From Fimbriimonas sp. (GTDB lineage: Bacteria > Armatimonadota > Fimbriimonadia > Fimbriimonadales > Fimbriimonadaceae): a stretch of 64,000 nucleotides of DNA. Positions 48,794 to 57,920 of this stretch are shown piece by piece (position 1 is the first letter of the stretch; each line of letters begins with the position of its first letter). The notes beneath the pieces were generated by a model. That model did not search any database. It was not told the DNA's origin and saw only the letters and a list, made by a program, of their open reading frames with translations. Location of the stretch: contig JARXAE010000023.1 in NCBI GenBank assembly GCA_029866005.1, positions 62,001-126,000 on the forward strand, given 5' to 3'. Made by a program: the position numbers and the translations under genes.

Positions 48794-50581
48794 GTGACGG
48801 AACCACAAACTGGATTGCGAAGACTCTGGCAGTATGCCGGGCCCCACCGAGGCCAAGTCTGGTTGGCTTCAATCTACACCACCCTGGGCAAAGTCATGGA
48901 CGTGGTTCCCGAGGTCCTAATTGGGGCCGTGATCGATGTCATCGTTCGAGGAAAAGGCTCCTTCCTCGCCGTCCAGTTTGGCGTCGAAGATCGGTGGCAA
49001 CAGCTCGTGATTCTCACCATTGCAAACGCCCTGTGTTGGATTCTCGAGTCGGTCTTCGGCTACTTCAGCGCCGTCACTTGGCGGAACCTGTCCCAAACGA
49101 TTGAGCACGAGATGCGAATCGGGTTGTACGACCATGTCCAGAAGCTCGAGCTTGCCTGGTTTGAGGATACGACAAGCGGTGGTCTGATGAGCGTGATGAA
49201 CGACGATATCAACCAGCTTGAGCGTTTCCTCGATGGCGGTGCCGCCTCCATCATCACCGTTTTCTGGAACGTCATTCTCGTCGGTGCCGTGTTCTTCGTC
49301 AGTTCGCCTCTGCTGACACTGCTCGCCTTCTTGCCGATCCCGCTGATCGTTCTTGGCTCGGTGAAGTACCAGAATAGCCTCAAGCCTCGTTACGCAAGAG
49401 TCCGTGAGGCCGTCTCTGAAATGGGATCGGTGCTCGGAACGAACCTCGGCGGCATCAGCACCATCAAGGCATTCACATCTGAACTACTGGAGTCCAAACG
49501 TGTCGAAGCGGCGTCGGCTGAATACCGAGATGCGAACCGTGAAGCCATCAAGTACTCCGCCGGATTCGTCCCTCTGATCCGCATGTTGATCCTTACGGGT
49601 TTCACCTGTACCCTTGTCTTTGGCGGCTGGCTTGTCCTCAATGGGCGCATGGAAGTGGGTGTGTATTCGGTGCTAGTATTCATGACTCAACGGCTCCTTT
49701 GGCCGATGACCGGGCTCGGAGATACGCTCGATCAGTACCAAAGGGCAATGGCATCAACGAACCGAATCTTTGGACTCCTGAACACCCAGCCCAAAATGGT
49801 GGAGGGCGCGGCGATACTCGAAACCCCAATCAAAGGCGAGATCAAGTTCGAGAATGTCATCTTTGGCTACACGCCTGAGCAGCCCATTCTCAAAGGAATC
49901 AACTTCCACATCCCGGTTGGGGAAACTCACGCAATCATCGGAGCCACTGGCGCCGGAAAATCAACCATCATCCGGCTATTGTTGCGGTTCTATGACACCA
50001 TATCCGGCCAAGTCACCTTGGACGGAACAGATATCAAGAGTCTCAGCTATGCCAGCCTCCGCGGAGCCTGCGGGTACGTTGCTCAAGACGTCTTCCTGTT
50101 TCACGGCACCGTGCGAGAGAACATTCGTTACGGTCGAGAACAAGCCACCGACCTGGAAATTGAAGAAGCCGCACAGCAAGCCGAAGCGCACGACTTCATA
50201 CAATCGTTGCCAGACGGTTACGACACGGTCGTCGGCGAACGTGGGCAAAAGTTGAGCGGAGGGCAGAGGCAACGCATCTCGCTAGCCAGGGCGATCCTCC
50301 GAAATCCCGCGATCCTCGTGCTCGACGAAGCAACATCTGCCGTCGACAATGAAACCGAAGCCGCCATCCAAAGGTCGTTGGCTCACGTCACCAAGGGCAG
50401 AACATCCCTCGTCATCGCCCACCGACTCTCGACGGTTCGGGATGCTGACAAAATCTGGGTTCTGGAAGCCGGGCGGGTCACCGAATCAGGTCGACACGAG
50501 GAGTTACTACAAAACAACGGGCTCTACGCCGCACTCTGGCGAGTCCAGACAGGAGAACTCAACCTCGTTCAGCCTTCGTAG
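48794..50581 (+). CDS. ABC-type multidrug/lipid exporter (half-transporter)
   Basis: A 595-residue fused exporter: six transmembrane helices in residues about 20-310 (MsbA/BmrA type), then an ATPase domain with Walker A GATGAGKST starting at residue 383, the signature LSGGQRQRIS, Walker B VLDEATSAVD and the switch His in IAHRL. As a half-transporter it must dimerise. The GTG start gives MTEPQTGLRRLWQYAG. It is divergent from ahcY, across the riboswitch leader. It may export lipid, drug or peptide, and nothing nearby narrows this. Confidence 0.92.
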   Translation: MTEPQTGLRRLWQYAGPHRGQVWLASIYTTLGKVMDVVPEVLIGAVIDVIVRGKGSFLAVQFGVEDRWQQLVILTIANALCWILESVFGYFSAVTWRNLSQTIEHEMRIGLYDHVQKLELAWFEDTTSGGLMSVMNDDINQLERFLDGGAASIITVFWNVILVGAVFFVSSPLLTLLAFLPIPLIVLGSVKYQNSLKPRYARVREAVSEMGSVLGTNLGGISTIKAFTSELLESKRVEAASAEYRDANREAIKYSAGFVPLIRMLILTGFTCTLVFGGWLVLNGRMEVGVYSVLVFMTQRLLWPMTGLGDTLDQYQRAMASTNRIFGLLNTQPKMVEGAAILETPIKGEIKFENVIFGYTPEQPILKGINFHIPVGETHAIIGATGAGKSTIIRLLLRFYDTISGQVTLDGTDIKSLSYASLRGACGYVAQDVFLFHGTVRENIRYGREQATDLEIEEAAQQAEAHDFIQSLPDGYDTVVGERGQKLSGGQRQRISLARAILRNPAILVLDEATSAVDNETEAAIQRSLAHVTKGRTSLVIAHRLSTVRDADKIWVLEAGRVTESGRHEELLQNNGLYAALWRVQTGELNLVQPS

Positions 50582-50628
50582 GGATCCAATCTGGCTCATT
50601 TTGTGCCGTTCAGACGTACAATAAACTA

Positions 50629-51495
50629 ATGAAGCGCGTTCTTCTGTTTCTCGCGACCAACCTACTGGTTGGTGCTCTTTTGTTTGCCGTGACCTCAGCA
50701 CTTGGACTGAGAGGCTGGGCAGATTCTCGTGGGATCAACTACACGATGCTCATGATCAGCTCGGTCATCTATGGGTTCGCAGGAGCATTTATCTCCCTTG
50801 GATTGTCGCGGATCATTGCAAAGTGGATGATGGGCATCAAGCTTGTTTCTCCAACCGAGTATGGACCATTCGGACAGGTTGCGCGAGATGTTCAGATGCT
50901 TGCGGAGAGGGCTGGACTGCCAGCGACTCCGGAGGTCGGAATCTACGAAAGCGATGAAATGAATGCTTTCGCAACGGGTCCGACACAACGACGTTCGCTC
51001 GTCGCCGTATCGACGGGACTACTCGCGAACATGCCTCCCGAAGAGGTTCGAGCGGTTCTTGCCCATGAAATCGCCCACATCAAGAACGGAGACATGGTCA
51101 CGATGACGCTTCTTCAAGGAGTTATCAACTCCTTTGCGATCTTCTTGGCACGAATCATCGCTTGGGCGGCTTCCAACGTCGTTGATTCGAAGCTGTCGGG
51201 CATCGTCTATTTTGTTGTCAACATTGCTCTTCAACTCCTATTCACTTTCTTGGGATCGTTCATCACGATGGCGTTCTCTCGGGCAAGGGAGTTCCGAGCC
51301 GATGCTGGCGCTGCAGATCTCGTAGGCGCTGCCCCAATGGCCTCAGCCCTGAACACCCTCAAGCTGAAGTACCAGCCGCTGGACGCGCAGAATGGACTTC
51401 AGACGGCGAAAATCGCCGACAATTCAGGTCTCTTCAAGCTGCTCGCATCGCACCCGCCACTTGAAGATCGCATCGCCGCTCTTCGTTCCCGATGA
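50629..51495 (+). CDS. htpX: HtpX-family M48 metalloprotease
   Basis: A 288-residue inner-membrane zinc protease that removes damaged membrane proteins. The zinc motif HEIAHIKNGD is in the first third. Membrane helices are at about 5-25, 36-56, 155-175 and 193-214. The third ligand lies in the conserved EFRADAGAADLVGA, and the tail has HPPLEDRIAALR. The gene follows the ABC exporter by 47 bp and its stop overlaps the next start by 4 bp. The assignment is firm. Confidence 0.95.
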   Translation: MKRVLLFLATNLLVGALLFAVTSALGLRGWADSRGINYTMLMISSVIYGFAGAFISLGLSRIIAKWMMGIKLVSPTEYGPFGQVARDVQMLAERAGLPATPEVGIYESDEMNAFATGPTQRRSLVAVSTGLLANMPPEEVRAVLAHEIAHIKNGDMVTMTLLQGVINSFAIFLARIIAWAASNVVDSKLSGIVYFVVNIALQLLFTFLGSFITMAFSRAREFRADAGAADLVGAAPMASALNTLKLKYQPLDAQNGLQTAKIADNSGLFKLLASHPPLEDRIAALRSR

Positions 51496-51782
51496 AACCT
51501 GCCCCTAAACTATCCAAGGATGACGTCGAGAAGCTGAGCCGAGGCAAAGCTTCTCGATCCAAAGCTGGCAGTCGGGGCGTTGGTCATCGCTTGACTGCCC
51601 GAGAACGAAGTCTATTCGAGGCTGCGAAGAAGCAAGGCTTCCTCAAAATTCCCGTAACGGGCATTCGCGAAAATGTGAGGAACGTTTACCAAAAGTGGTG
51701 CTTGGCGGTTGGCCAAACCGCGGTCATCCTCGAGCCCGAAGAACACAACCCCACTCAAATTTCGACAGATTCTGAAGCGTAA
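51492..51782 (+). CDS. Unrecognised small basic protein
   Basis: A 96-residue protein starting with ATGA overlap at the htpX stop, so it is co-translated with it. It is very basic at the N-terminus (KASRSKAGSRGVGHRL) and has no membrane segment. The C-terminal half (VRNVYQKWCLAVGQTAVIL) may form a small alpha/beta unit, and the tail is acidic. DNA- or RNA-binding is conceivable from charge alone. I do not recognise it. Confidence 0.6.
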   Translation: MKPAPKLSKDDVEKLSRGKASRSKAGSRGVGHRLTARERSLFEAAKKQGFLKIPVTGIRENVRNVYQKWCLAVGQTAVILEPEEHNPTQISTDSEA

Positions 51783-51928
51783 GTCAGCAATCTCGGCATG
51801 CCCGTTCAAAGTCATTGATGACGATTGGCCTTCAGATTTGTCGAACTCACTGATCCTCCCAGATGAGAGTCGCCTAATCGTCAGATTTGTAAAATTCGAC
51901 GCCAACCGGCTCCGTTAGCATCATTGTC

Positions 51929-52747
51929 ATGCGACGAGCCTTCACCCTTATCGAACTTCTTGTGGTCATCGCGATTATCGCCATTCTCGCGGCGATCCTC
52001 TTCCCAGTCTTTGCTCAGGCGAAACTGGCAGCCAAGAAGACTGCAAGCATCAGCAACATGAAGCAGGTCGCTCTCGGGACCCAGATTTACATCGGAGACA
52101 GCGACGACGTTATGCCTCCGCTTCGCTGGTACAACCCGGCTGATCTGTCGATCCCGAGCACCTACGGCTTTTACTTCTATCCGGTGCTTCTGCAACCCTA
52201 CACAAAGAACACCGAACTCTTCCTGGACCCCAACGACCAAGGCGACGATCCGGCCATGCGCTACACAGGATGCCCCGGAGCGCCTCGGTTTGACAAGTCT
52301 GGATGCGCCTATTGGTATCTCATGGGGGCTTTCCCCAGCTACGGCTACAATCGGCGCTACATGAATACTCAGACTGCGGGAGCTTTTGGAGCTCTGACCT
52401 ACTTCGGAGTGTCTGCCACATCCCTTGGCTCGCCTGCTCAGACGGTCGTGTTTGCTGAGGCTACTGGAAAAGACCTCGTCTCCCCCGGCCAACCAATCGT
52501 CCGACAGCCGGTGGGATACCACCGCGTTGATGCACCGTCTTTCTGGCTTCCGCCGGCGTCAGCAAGCCCAGCCGCCATTGGCATTGATGCACGCATTCAG
52601 GGCCAGCTCTGGGGACGCTACGACGCTAAGAAGGTGATTGTGAACTGGCTGGACGGCCACACTAAGTATGTTCCGATTGACTCCTTAGTCGGCCAAGGGA
52701 CAACCGTACAAGAGAGAGATCGATACTGGAACGGTCTCGGAAACTGA
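51929..52747 (+). CDS. Prepilin-like protein (H-x9-DG group)
   Basis: A 272-residue paralogue of the protein at 34398. The leader [16 protein letters not shown] and the following helix ([14 protein letters not shown] split) give the type IV prepilin signal. The head has KQVALGTQIYIGDSDDVMPP, a middle with PGAPRFDKSGCAYWYL and an end with VNWLDGHTKYVPID, which fits the H-x9-DG C-terminal pattern (DGH) of the family. It stands alone, in front of a good terminator. Type IV-like secretion or surface role is inferred. Confidence 0.87.
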   Translation: MRRAFTLIELLVVIAIIAILAAILFPVFAQAKLAAKKTASISNMKQVALGTQIYIGDSDDVMPPLRWYNPADLSIPSTYGFYFYPVLLQPYTKNTELFLDPNDQGDDPAMRYTGCPGAPRFDKSGCAYWYLMGAFPSYGYNRRYMNTQTAGAFGALTYFGVSATSLGSPAQTVVFAEATGKDLVSPGQPIVRQPVGYHRVDAPSFWLPPASASPAAIGIDARIQGQLWGRYDAKKVIVNWLDGHTKYVPIDSLVGQGTTVQERDRYWNGLGN

Positions 52748-52754
52748 CCAAGCA

Positions 52755-52781
52755 AAACGCCCCGATCTAACCGGGGCGTTT
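52755..52781. terminator. Bidirectional terminator
   Basis: Perfect ten-base arms aaacgccccg (52755-52764) and cggggcgttt (52772-52781) with a seven-base loop, between the convergent prepilin and OB-fold genes. T-rich tails occur on both strands. Confidence 0.85.
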
Positions 52782-52804
52782 CAATGACTTTGGATTCAGT
52801 CTAG

Positions 52805-53191
52805 CTACTTGCCCAAAATCTTAAGCTTCGGAGCTTCGCCCTTTTTGCCACCAACGGTGACTTGATTCTTCACAGAGTAGTCCTCGTTGATCTTGTGCTC
52901 CTTTTCAAACTTCCCTTCGACTTCGACTTTATCGCCGTCTTTCGGAGCTTTATCGAGCTTGCCTCGGCCATAGATCGAGATTTTCTCTTTGCCATCGGTG
53001 AGGTCGAAAACATAGTAATCGTTTCCTGCCTTGCTTGTCTTGGCTTTAAACTTATCGACCTTGCCGGTCACTTTGACGGTCTTCTTGTCAAAGCTTTCAG
53101 GCTTTTTGACGAGATCGGAGATCTTGGCTGCGTCGGCGGCGAATGCTACGACAACAAGGCCAGCGAGGATGAGTGAGAGGGTGCGTTTCAT
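52805..53191 (-). CDS. Secreted OB-fold-like protein
   Basis: A protein of about 128 residues with a clear signal peptide (MKRTLSLILAGLVVVAFAADA) and a start at the ATG at 53191. The mature part (KKTVKVTGKVDKFKAKTSKAGNDYYVFDLTDGKEKISIYGRGKLDKAPKDGDKVEVEGKF in pieces) is a five-strand OB-type barrel pattern, as seen in tRNA_anti-like and DUF4131-related proteins. It probably binds a nucleic acid, carbohydrate or metal in the periplasm. Function is unknown. The gene lies 4 bp from the stop of apt and may share its transcript. Confidence 0.72.
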   Translation of the reverse strand: MKRTLSLILAGLVVVAFAADAAKISDLVKKPESFDKKTVKVTGKVDKFKAKTSKAGNDYYVFDLTDGKEKISIYGRGKLDKAPKDGDKVEVEGKFEKEHKINEDYSVKNQVTVGGKKGEAPKLKILGK

Positions 53192-53195
53192 GTTC

Positions 53196-53717
53196 TTAGA
53201 ATTCCAATAATGCATGGACGGGTTTGCCGCCCAAAGCGTTCCTTCCGTTGAGAAAGGTTAAATCAATCATAAAGCCAAAGCCAGCAACCTCTCCACCAAG
53301 GCGCTCAACAAGCCGTTGGGCGGCGGCGGCAGTACCTCCAGTTGCAAGAAGATCATCGATGATGTACGCCCTCTGGCCGGGAAGGATGGCGTCGGTGTGC
53401 ATTTCGACGGTATTCGTTCCGTATTCAAGCGAATACTCTTCGGTGATTCGCTCGTAAGGCAGCTTGCCCAGCTTACGAACCATTGCAAATGGGAGCTTTG
53501 CTTGCAGCGCGATCGGAGTTCCGAAGACAAAGCCTCGACTCTCGATTCCGACGATGACGTCGGCTCCGCTTTCTATTGCCTTGGCGGTCATCAGGTCAAT
53601 GACTTGCTGGAAAGCCGCCGGATTCTCTAAAACCGGAGTGATGTCTTTGAAGAGGATTCCTGGTTTAGGAAAATCGGGTACATCGCGAATCAGCGACGCG
53701 GCGAGGAGCTCAGCCAT
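53196..53717 (-). CDS. apt: Adenine phosphoribosyltransferase
   Basis: Salvages adenine to AMP with PRPP. The 173-residue length is standard. The PRPP motif AYIIDDLLATGGTA is at 117-130. FPKPGILFKDITP (the adenine/hood region) and VGIESRGFVFG are typical. It is divergent from the SRAP gene. It follows as first gene of a unit with the OB-fold gene. Product and family are clear. Confidence 0.97.
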   Translation of the reverse strand: MAELLAASLIRDVPDFPKPGILFKDITPVLENPAAFQQVIDLMTAKAIESGADVIVGIESRGFVFGTPIALQAKLPFAMVRKLGKLPYERITEEYSLEYGTNTVEMHTDAILPGQRAYIIDDLLATGGTAAAAQRLVERLGGEVAGFGFMIDLTFLNGRNALGGKPVHALLEF

Positions 53718-53743
53718 ATTACGATAGAATACCTAGCACCTCT

Positions 53744-54385
53744 ATGTGCTCGGTGTACTACGCGAACCTCACCGCCGAAAAGCTCCAACGGGAGCTTCCC
53801 TTTTCGGTGCTTGAAGGATATTCGCCGAGGTTAAACCGGGGAATTGTTCGTCCGACGGACTGGGTGGATGCGATTTGTATGTCGGGGGTTTTACAACCGA
53901 TGCGGTGGGGATTTTCCCCCTCCTGGAGTCAGGAAGACTGGAAGGCAAAGCTGATCAACATCCGCGCTGAAACCGCGCCGGAGAAGCCAATGTTTAAGGC
54001 GGCATTTCGCGGTCGGCGGGCAGTGTTGCCGGTCAGTGGGTACTTCGAGTGGGTGGACGAAGAGGTCGAGCTACCCTCGCCCCAAGCCAGCCTCTTTAGC
54101 GATAAGCCCCTTACCAAAATCGAACAGCGGAAATATGCACTCGTCGTGCGAGGACACGACCCTTTCTTTTTTCCAGCCCTCTTTGAGGATTACTTGGATC
54201 CTAATGGCTCCGAGATCCGAACGGTTGGATTAATGACATGCGAACCCAACGGATTCACTCGAAAGTTTCACACACGAATGCCGGTAGTCCTGACCGGAAA
54301 GCAGGCCCTCGAGTGGCTTCGATCGGGAACACCAGATTTGCTCGGTCCACCGCCATACGCGGCGATGGACGCGATTAAAGTCTAG
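53744..54385 (+). CDS. SRAP-domain protein (YedK/HMCES abasic-site shield)
   Basis: A 213-residue SOS-response-associated peptidase. Cys2, the nucleophile that crosslinks to abasic sites in single-stranded DNA after Met removal, is present (MCSVYYANL). The other conserved residues are Asn72 (NIRAE), Glu102 (GYFEW) and His176 (KFHTRMPVVL). The family forms a covalent thiazolidine DNA-protein link that protects abasic sites in replication. It is divergent from apt and convergent with mrp, whose stop overlaps by 4 bp. Confidence 0.94.
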   Translation: MCSVYYANLTAEKLQRELPFSVLEGYSPRLNRGIVRPTDWVDAICMSGVLQPMRWGFSPSWSQEDWKAKLINIRAETAPEKPMFKAAFRGRRAVLPVSGYFEWVDEEVELPSPQASLFSDKPLTKIEQRKYALVVRGHDPFFFPALFEDYLDPNGSEIRTVGLMTCEPNGFTRKFHTRMPVVLTGKQALEWLRSGTPDLLGPPPYAAMDAIKV

Positions 54386-55440
54386 ACCGAGTCGACAGTC
54401 ATCGCCTTAATCGAAGCCTGCTGTGCAAGCCGTCCGGCAATTTGCTTCAGAGCGTCGGCTTGAGCCGATTGCGGATAGGCGACGACCGCCGGAATGCCCT
54501 GGTCTCCAGCCTGTGAGACTTGCGGGTCGAACGGCACTGAACCCAAGTAAGGAACCTTGAGCTGAGCGGCGAGGTCTTCCCCGGATAATCCCGAGAACAT
54601 CCTCGTCTCTGCGCCTGTGACCGGGTCGATCAGAACGCCCATGTTCTCAACAACACCCAGAATCGGAGAATTGAGTCGCTTGAAGAGCTGGACAGCCTTT
54701 CCAGCAATGTTCGCCGCAACATTATGAGGAGTAGAGACGATGACGACTCCGGTCAGCGGGACAAGTTGGGCGAGAGACATCGGAGCATCACCTGTTCCGG
54801 GAGGAAGGTCAACGAGCAGGTAGTCGAGGGTCCCCCAGTTGACATCCGCCAAGAGCTGACGCACGGTTCCGGCAACCATTGGGCCTCGCCACAGAACCGC
54901 TTGGTCATCGTCTAGCAGGTAGCCGATTGACATCGTGTGGACCCCAAATCGGAAGACTGGGACAATCTTCTGACCCTCGGTGAATGGCTTTTCGTTTTGC
55001 GCGCCGAGCAAAAGCGGCACGGACGGACCATAAACGTCTGCATCAAGAATTCCCACCCGAGCGCCCTTTTGTGCCAGTGCGACCGCCAGGTTGACAGTAA
55101 CCGTGCTCTTACCTACTCCTCCCTTTCCAGACGCAATTGCAATCACGTTCGCGACATCTGGCAGAAGATCTTGAGCCTCGCCGGGCCTTGCCCGCACCGT
55201 CGCCGTCATTTCGACTTCAACCGAAGTGACTCCCTCCAGACCTCTGACCGCATCCTCGGACTGAGACTTGAGCTCCTCCTTCACCGGACACGCTGGTGTC
55301 GTCAAGTTCACCGTGAAGGAGACCTTTCCGCCTTCGATCACGACATTCTTGACGAATCCGAGTGTGACAATATCGCGGTTTAAGTCAGGATCCATGACAA
55401 CCTTGAGGGCGTCAAGAACTGAGCTTTCGGTAAGGGGCAT
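54382..55440 (-). CDS. Mrp/ApbC-family P-loop ATPase (iron-sulfur carrier-like)
   Basis: A 352-residue protein from the ATG at 55440, with GAAGGA just before it. The N-terminal DUF59/MIP18 domain (about 1-85, TTPACPVKEEL with Cys51) is fused to a deviant-Walker P-loop ATPase: ASGKGGVGKST at about 104-113, ADVYGPSVPLL, VDLPPGTGD and VENMG. In most Mrp/ApbC proteins a CxxC pair follows the VENM strand and holds the Fe-S cluster. Here the same place reads IDPVTG (about 271-276), so the pair is missing. It may act only as an ATPase or through partner cysteines. Its end overlaps the SRAP gene. Confidence 0.9.
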   Translation of the reverse strand: MPLTESSVLDALKVVMDPDLNRDIVTLGFVKNVVIEGGKVSFTVNLTTPACPVKEELKSQSEDAVRGLEGVTSVEVEMTATVRARPGEAQDLLPDVANVIAIASGKGGVGKSTVTVNLAVALAQKGARVGILDADVYGPSVPLLLGAQNEKPFTEGQKIVPVFRFGVHTMSIGYLLDDDQAVLWRGPMVAGTVRQLLADVNWGTLDYLLVDLPPGTGDAPMSLAQLVPLTGVVIVSTPHNVAANIAGKAVQLFKRLNSPILGVVENMGVLIDPVTGAETRMFSGLSGEDLAAQLKVPYLGSVPFDPQVSQAGDQGIPAVVAYPQSAQADALKQIAGRLAQQASIKAMTVDSV

Positions 55441-55628
55441 TCCTTCAAGAGTACCTTCCCGGAATGGATGATCCCCTAGAATCAGTCCTAGCACGCATCC
55501 ATGTTTAACAAGTCGCCTAGGATCGCAGAGGGCCCACGTTTCGGGGAACTCGCGACCGACTTTATCAACACTGCTCACCTTTGCTCAGGCGTGACTAACC
55601 TGCTCGAACCCAATGAACTACACCTATC

Positions 55629-56657
55629 ATGGGGTACACCGAATGTGTGAGTTTTAATGTCGCCGTAGTCGGCGCTACTGGTGCCGTTGGGAATGAATTC
55701 CTCAAGCTTTTTTCCGAACGAGGTTTTCCCATAAACGAGTTGCGACTCCTAGCCTCGGCGAATTCTATTGGAAAGACCCTAGCATTCAAGGGGCAGTCGG
55801 TGGTCGTCTCAGAAGCAACGAAAGATTCGTTCAGCGGAGTTGACGTCGCCTTCTTCTCAGCCGGCGCTACTCGATCACGCGAACTCATCCCCTCCGCCTT
55901 GAACGCGGGGGCCCTGGTCGTTGACAATTCAAGTGCATTTCGCATGGACCCCGATGTTCCCCTCCTAGTTCCGGAAGTTAATCCGGGCGACTTTAACTCA
56001 AACACCCGCCTAATCAGCGTGCCGAATTGCACTGCGATACTGTTATGCGTCGCAATCAATTCGCTGCGAAGCTTGGGAACGATGAATCGGCTCATCGTCA
56101 GCACCTACCAAAGCGCAAGTGGAGGCGGTGCCGCGATGATGCACCACTTGGAAGCAGAAACCCGCGCGCTCGTCAATGGAACTGAATTGCCAACAACAAA
56201 ACTCAACCATCGGTACGCATTCAATCTCTTCAGTCACAACACCCCTATTGGCGAAGATGGCTACAACGAGGAGGAATCAAAGGTGATCGAGGAAACCCGG
56301 AAGATCCTCGGCATGCCTGACTTGAAAATCAACGTCACCTGCGTCCGAGTGCCGGTTCTGAGAGCGCACACCGAAACTGTCACAATTGAGTTTGACGGCG
56401 CTGCTCCAAGTGTCGAAGTAGTGCGGGAAGCAATCGCAAATGCCCCTGGAGTCCGACTGGTCGATGACCGAGCATCAAACCGCTTCCCTACCCCTCTTGA
56501 TGCAAGTGGTCAGGGCGATGTGCTGGTGGGGCGCGTTCGGCAAGATCTTTCAAACCCAAACGCACTTTGCCTCATGCTTTCCGGAGACCAGTTGCTCAAA
56601 GGAGCCGCACTCAATGCAGTGCAGATTGCCGAGCTCGTGCTAGGCATCGCAAAGTAA
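55629..56657 (+). CDS. asd: Aspartate-semialdehyde dehydrogenase
   Basis: Reduces aspartyl phosphate to aspartate semialdehyde in the lysine/DAP/threonine/methionine pathways. 342 residues. The NADP site is VAVVGATGAVG, the catalytic Cys134 lies in SVPNCTAI, and the family helix YQSASGGGAAMM is intact. ATG at 55629 was used, while a GTG at 55647 (giving MSFNVAVVGATG) is an alternative start, since neither has a strong ribosome-binding site. A strong terminator follows the stop. Confidence 0.96.
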   Translation: MGYTECVSFNVAVVGATGAVGNEFLKLFSERGFPINELRLLASANSIGKTLAFKGQSVVVSEATKDSFSGVDVAFFSAGATRSRELIPSALNAGALVVDNSSAFRMDPDVPLLVPEVNPGDFNSNTRLISVPNCTAILLCVAINSLRSLGTMNRLIVSTYQSASGGGAAMMHHLEAETRALVNGTELPTTKLNHRYAFNLFSHNTPIGEDGYNEEESKVIEETRKILGMPDLKINVTCVRVPVLRAHTETVTIEFDGAAPSVEVVREAIANAPGVRLVDDRASNRFPTPLDASGQGDVLVGRVRQDLSNPNALCLMLSGDQLLKGAALNAVQIAELVLGIAK

Positions 56658-56663
56658 ACAAAG

Positions 56664-56692
56664 AGGGCGCAACCATCGGTTGCGCCCTTTTT
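56664..56692 (+). terminator. Intrinsic terminator of asd
   Basis: Perfect eleven-base stem (agggcgcaacc at 56664-56674, complement at 56678-56688) with a three-base loop, followed by five T. It begins a few bases past the asd stop and also precedes the stop of the convergent lipoprotein gene at 56710. Confidence 0.9.
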
Positions 56693-56709
56693 GCGTGTCA
56701 ACGTCCAGA

Positions 56710-57915
56710 TCAGCGACGAGCGCGGCGTGGACCGAACGAAAAGTGGAACGGCTGTCCACCCAGTGAGCGTCCCTGCGAGTTCGTGAAGTAAGTGGTGAAG
56801 CCTAGGTTAGTCCCCGCCACAAGTTTGATCGAACTCGTGCCATTGGCGTTCATCACGTAAAGGCCACTGTCAGTCGCGCTACCAGTGAAGTTAATGAAGG
56901 AAACTTTAGTCTCATTTTCGTTAACTCCAAACCCGCTCTCGAAAACCGGATCTGTAGTAGTCACCCGAGTCGCACTACCAGATGGGAAGGGGACAGTAAA
57001 GAGCTCAGTCTGGGCTCCACCGCCGCCGCCCGACACTGGCTGCTGGCTAGCAAAATACAGCTTGGTTCCTGCTCGGTTCCAACTCGGAGTGTATGCCTCT
57101 GTGGCGAGAGTGGTGAGTGCAGTTCCTCCAGCGCCTGTGGTGTAGTTCATTGAGTAGAGATCAGAGCTCACTCCAGAAGGATTGTCCTTGCTGTAAACCA
57201 CGACTCGATTTGTAGAGTCCGGGCAAACCGCAAAGTCTCCGCCATCGTCTAGAATCGTCTCGGTTCCGCCTGCGGCAGGAACAACGAAAAGTTTGTAATT
57301 GAGGTCTCCTGGGCGCACAGCACTGAACAAAACATACTGCCCGTCTGGGCTGAATTGAACGTCGAGCACGTCGTCAAAAACTGTAGCGGTGAGTTGAGTC
57401 GAGCTGGCGGGATCAAGGGCCGAGTTACCTCGATAGAGTCGCATCTCGGTGCTGGTGCCGTTAACAATGTTGATAAAAGCGAACTGGTTGACCGTGTTCG
57501 GGTTTGCAGCCACCGCTTTCGTTGTGTCTCCACTGAATGAAGCCAGAACTGTCTCGTTGGTTCCGTCTTCCTTGATTGACTTAAGGAACACTCCGGTTCC
57601 GTCAAGCTGAGTGAAAAGGATCGCATTCGTCGGCAGCGATCCGGCGGTTCCACCCGTAGTGGAGGATGTTGTCGCGGTAGTGGCGGTAGTGGCCGTCGTC
57701 GCAGTGGTCGCAGTTGTCGCGGTGGTGGCTGTTGTTGCAGTCGTTGCAGTCGTTGCCGTGGTTGCCGTCGTCGCAGTTGTTGCAGTGGTAGCTGTGGTCG
57801 ATGTCGTTGCAGTGGTACCCGTTGCGGTTCCACCTCCGCCACCGCCGCCGCATGCGATCAGAACTATCGAACCGGCGACCGCCGAGATTGCTACCAAATT
57901 TGATTTGCGTTTCAT
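56710..57915 (-). CDS. TolB-like lipoprotein with Ala-Thr-Thr repeat linker
   Basis: A 401-residue lipoprotein. The lipobox is VLIAC, at Cys22, followed by seven glycines and then about 15 copies of the tripeptide Ala-Thr-Thr (one reading Ser-Thr-Thr), about 50 residues in all. The rest (about 95-400) shows PD40/WD40-like beta-propeller strands: LDVQFSPDGQYVLFSA, SWNRAGTKLYFAS, YVVPAAGGT-type blades. It probably extends a sensing or binding propeller away from the membrane with a flexible, likely glycosylated or simply stiff linker. The DNA of the linker is a degenerate nine-base repeat. Function unknown. Confidence 0.75.
   Translation of the reverse strand: MKRKSNLVAISAVAGSIVLIACGGGGGGGTATGTTATTSTTATTATTATTATTATTATTATTATTATTATTATTATTATTATTSSTTGGTAGSLPTNAILFTQLDGTGVFLKSIKEDGTNETVLASFSGDTTKAVAANPNTVNQFAFINIVNGTSTEMRLYRGNSALDPASSTQLTATVFDDVLDVQFSPDGQYVLFSAVRPGDLNYKLFVVPAAGGTETILDDGGDFAVCPDSTNRVVVYSKDNPSGVSSDLYSMNYTTGAGGTALTTLATEAYTPSWNRAGTKLYFASQQPVSGGGGGAQTELFTVPFPSGSATRVTTTDPVFESGFGVNENETKVSFINFTGSATDSGLYVMNANGTSSIKLVAGTNLGFTTYFTNSQGRSLGGQPFHFSFGPRRARR
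57663..57820. repeat. Degenerate 9 bp tandem repeat encoding Ala-Thr-Thr
   Basis: About 16 nine-base units, each reading gtN-gtN-gcN on the plus strand, so Ala-Thr-Thr on the minus strand. Third positions vary freely, which keeps the peptide but makes exact replication slippage less likely. It lies in the lipoprotein linker. Confidence 0.85.
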
Positions 57916-57920
57916 CAGTA

